A program made the position numbers and the translations under genes. From Ilumatobacter sp. (lineage in GTDB: Bacteria > Actinomycetota > Acidimicrobiia > Acidimicrobiales > Ilumatobacteraceae): a stretch of DNA of 6,146 nt. The stretch spans positions 1 to 6,146 of the forward strand of contig JAJCXU010000150.1 in NCBI GenBank assembly GCA_029263275.1, read 5' to 3'. Positions 5,367-6,146 of this stretch are shown here, in pieces (the stretch's first letter is position 1; every line of letters begins with the position of its first letter). A model generated the notes under the pieces. That model ran no database searches. It saw only the letters and a list, made by a program, of their open reading frames with translations, and was not told the origin of the DNA.

Positions 5367-6128
5367 ATGAGCGACCCATACATCGAGATCGACCGCGGCG
5401 ACACGGTCTGGCGGTTCGAGCGCGACTTCCTCACCTCGAACTGGACGTGCCTGTTTGGCAACGGCTGCAAGGGCATTCTGCAGGAGGACGCCACCGAACT
5501 GAACCAAGGCTGCTGCTCGCTGGGCGCGCACTTCGGTGACGGGCCCGCCGGTCAGAACGAAGCGATGCAAGTGCAGGCGTACGCCGCGATGCTGTCCGCC
5601 GACAACTTCCAATTCTTCGACGTCGCCCACGACCCTGAAAGCACCCCGGGTGCACTCAGCATCTACGGCGACGACGAACGCACACACACTCGCGTCGTCG
5701 ACGGTGCTTGCATCTTCCTCAACCGACCTGGCTTCGCCGGCGGCGAGGGATGCGCACTGCACATCGCTGCAGTCGAGTCCGACGAGTCACCAACCGAGTG
5801 GAAGCCCTCGGTCTGCTGGCAGCTCCCGCTCCGCATCGACTGGGCAGAAGTCGATGCCGACACCGAGACCGCAACGGTGCGTCGCTGGACTCGCACCGAC
5901 TGGAGCAAGCACGGCGAAACGATGGCGTGGTGCTGTACCGAGCGGTCCGAAGGCGGCGAGGCCTGCAATCGCCGCAATGCACCTTTCACTCGCGTCGCAG
6001 GGCAAGCGGCGCTAGGCTGCGGTGGTGCGACGATTGTGTGTGCTTTCGCTGTTCTGCGGGGTCGCCATTGCTGCTGTCCCCCCCACGGCCAGCGCACAAG
6101 GCCCTGCGGCCGGACCTGTGGAGAGTGA
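5367..6128 (+). CDS. Cys-rich putative metal-binding protein, DUF3109/YkgJ-like (C-terminus uncertain)
   Basis: The 253-residue frame has nine Cys in its first 190 residues (28, 34, 49, 50, 115, 129, 150, 189, 190), including two adjacent pairs. The stretch DGACIFLNRPGFAGGEGCALH, then EWKPSVCWQLPLRI, resembles the Cys-x-Phe...Cys-x-Ile...Lys-Pro-x-Ser-Cys pattern of DUF3109/YkgJ-type zinc- or iron-chelating proteins. No signal peptide or membrane helix is seen, so it should be cytosolic. Its ATG lies 5 bp after the membrane protein's stop without a Shine-Dalgarno sequence, suggesting translational coupling. After about residue 199 the frame loses its third-position G/C bias and runs over the secreted-protein gene at 6025. 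The neighbouring frame keeps the bias and stops at 6013-6015. The true end is therefore unclear: either the frame as read to 6128, or a one-base frameshift near 5945-5970. Confidence is high for the gene, low for the last 55 residues. Confidence 0.8.
   Translation: MSDPYIEIDRGDTVWRFERDFLTSNWTCLFGNGCKGILQEDATELNQGCCSLGAHFGDGPAGQNEAMQVQAYAAMLSADNFQFFDVAHDPESTPGALSIYGDDERTHTRVVDGACIFLNRPGFAGGEGCALHIAAVESDESPTEWKPSVCWQLPLRIDWAEVDADTETATVRRWTRTDWSKHGETMAWCCTERSEGGEACNRRNAPFTRVAGQAALGCGGATIVCAFAVLRGRHCCCPPHGQRTRPCGRTCGE
6013..6018 (+). promoter_or_regulatory. -10 box TAGGCT for the secreted-protein gene
   Basis: TAGGCT fits TANNNT and lies 6 nt before the GTG at 6025, again the leaderless spacing. 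It also contains the TAG that would end the shifted frame of the preceding gene. Confidence 0.45.
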
Positions 6129-6146
6129 TCCGTCACCGCAGGAAAC
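6025..6146 (+). CDS. Secreted protein with N-terminal signal peptide (partial, runs off the window)
   Basis: Forty codons are visible. They begin with two Arg (MRRLCVLSLF), followed by a hydrophobic core (VLSLFCGVAIAAV) and a small-residue cleavage site PTASA before QG, a standard Sec signal peptide with an Ala-x-Ala-type site. What follows, GPAAGPVESDPSPQE, is a low-complexity Pro/Ala/acidic linker common after export. The Cys at residues 5 and 11 do not form a lipobox at a suitable place. I chose the GTG at 6025 over the GTG at 6022 because the -10 box lies 6 nt upstream of it. The mature protein is outside the window and cannot be named. This frame overlaps the nominal end of the Cys-rich gene, which argues against that end. 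Confidence 0.75.
   Translation, partial: MRRLCVLSLFCGVAIAAVPPTASAQGPAAGPVESDPSPQE

Noticed and set aside
5536..6015. 159-codon open frame on the + strand within the Cys-rich gene
   Set aside because: Most of it is a Ser/Thr/Pro-rich shadow of the conserved Cys-rich frame. Only its last 15 or so codons are considered, as the possible shifted end of that gene.

Overview
This 6.1-kb window is GC-rich with strong G/C preference at third codon positions. It carries several genes that begin with no ribosome binding site directly behind a TANNNT-type -10 box, which points to an actinobacterium. Two small proteins and the Cys-rich protein near the right end resemble conserved hypothetical proteins I associate with Acidimicrobiia (Ilumatobacter-like); this placement is an inference from memory, not a search. 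I see no transposase, integrase, CRISPR array or phage gene.

Left third (1-2100, + strand): after a possible 14-codon gene tail and a short non-coding stretch rich in inverted repeats lies a two-component system. A membrane histidine kinase of the DesK/NarL-partner type (221-1387) overlaps its NarL/LuxR-type response regulator (1384-2034) by ATGA. A hairpin that can work in both directions separates it from the convergent tRNA-Ala(TGC) gene (2098-2173, - strand), which has an encoded CCA end.

Middle (2174-3800): a GlxA-like transcription regulator with a DJ-1/PfpI-like domain and an AraC helix-turn-helix domain lies on the - strand (2315-3322). It is divergent from a 66-residue Cys/His protein (3375-3575, + strand). 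A perfect 19-bp palindrome sits between them, over the regulator's likely -10 box. A 59-residue zinc-ribbon protein (3603-3782, - strand) is convergent with the 66-residue gene.

Right third (3800-6146, + strand): divergent from the zinc-ribbon gene, with only 34 bp between start codons, begins a two-gene unit. Its first gene encodes a single-pass membrane protein with a large beta-rich, propeller-like outer domain (3817-5361). Its second gene, 5 bp later, encodes a Cys-rich protein resembling DUF3109/YkgJ-type metal-binding proteins (5367-6128, C-terminus uncertain). The window ends inside a gene for a secreted protein whose signal peptide is visible (6025 onward).

The two-component system and the GlxA-type regulator belong to known families. 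The least described part is 3375-6146: three distinct Cys-rich, probably metal-binding small or soluble proteins, a membrane-anchored propeller-like protein and a secreted protein. Their functional link is only suggested by position.
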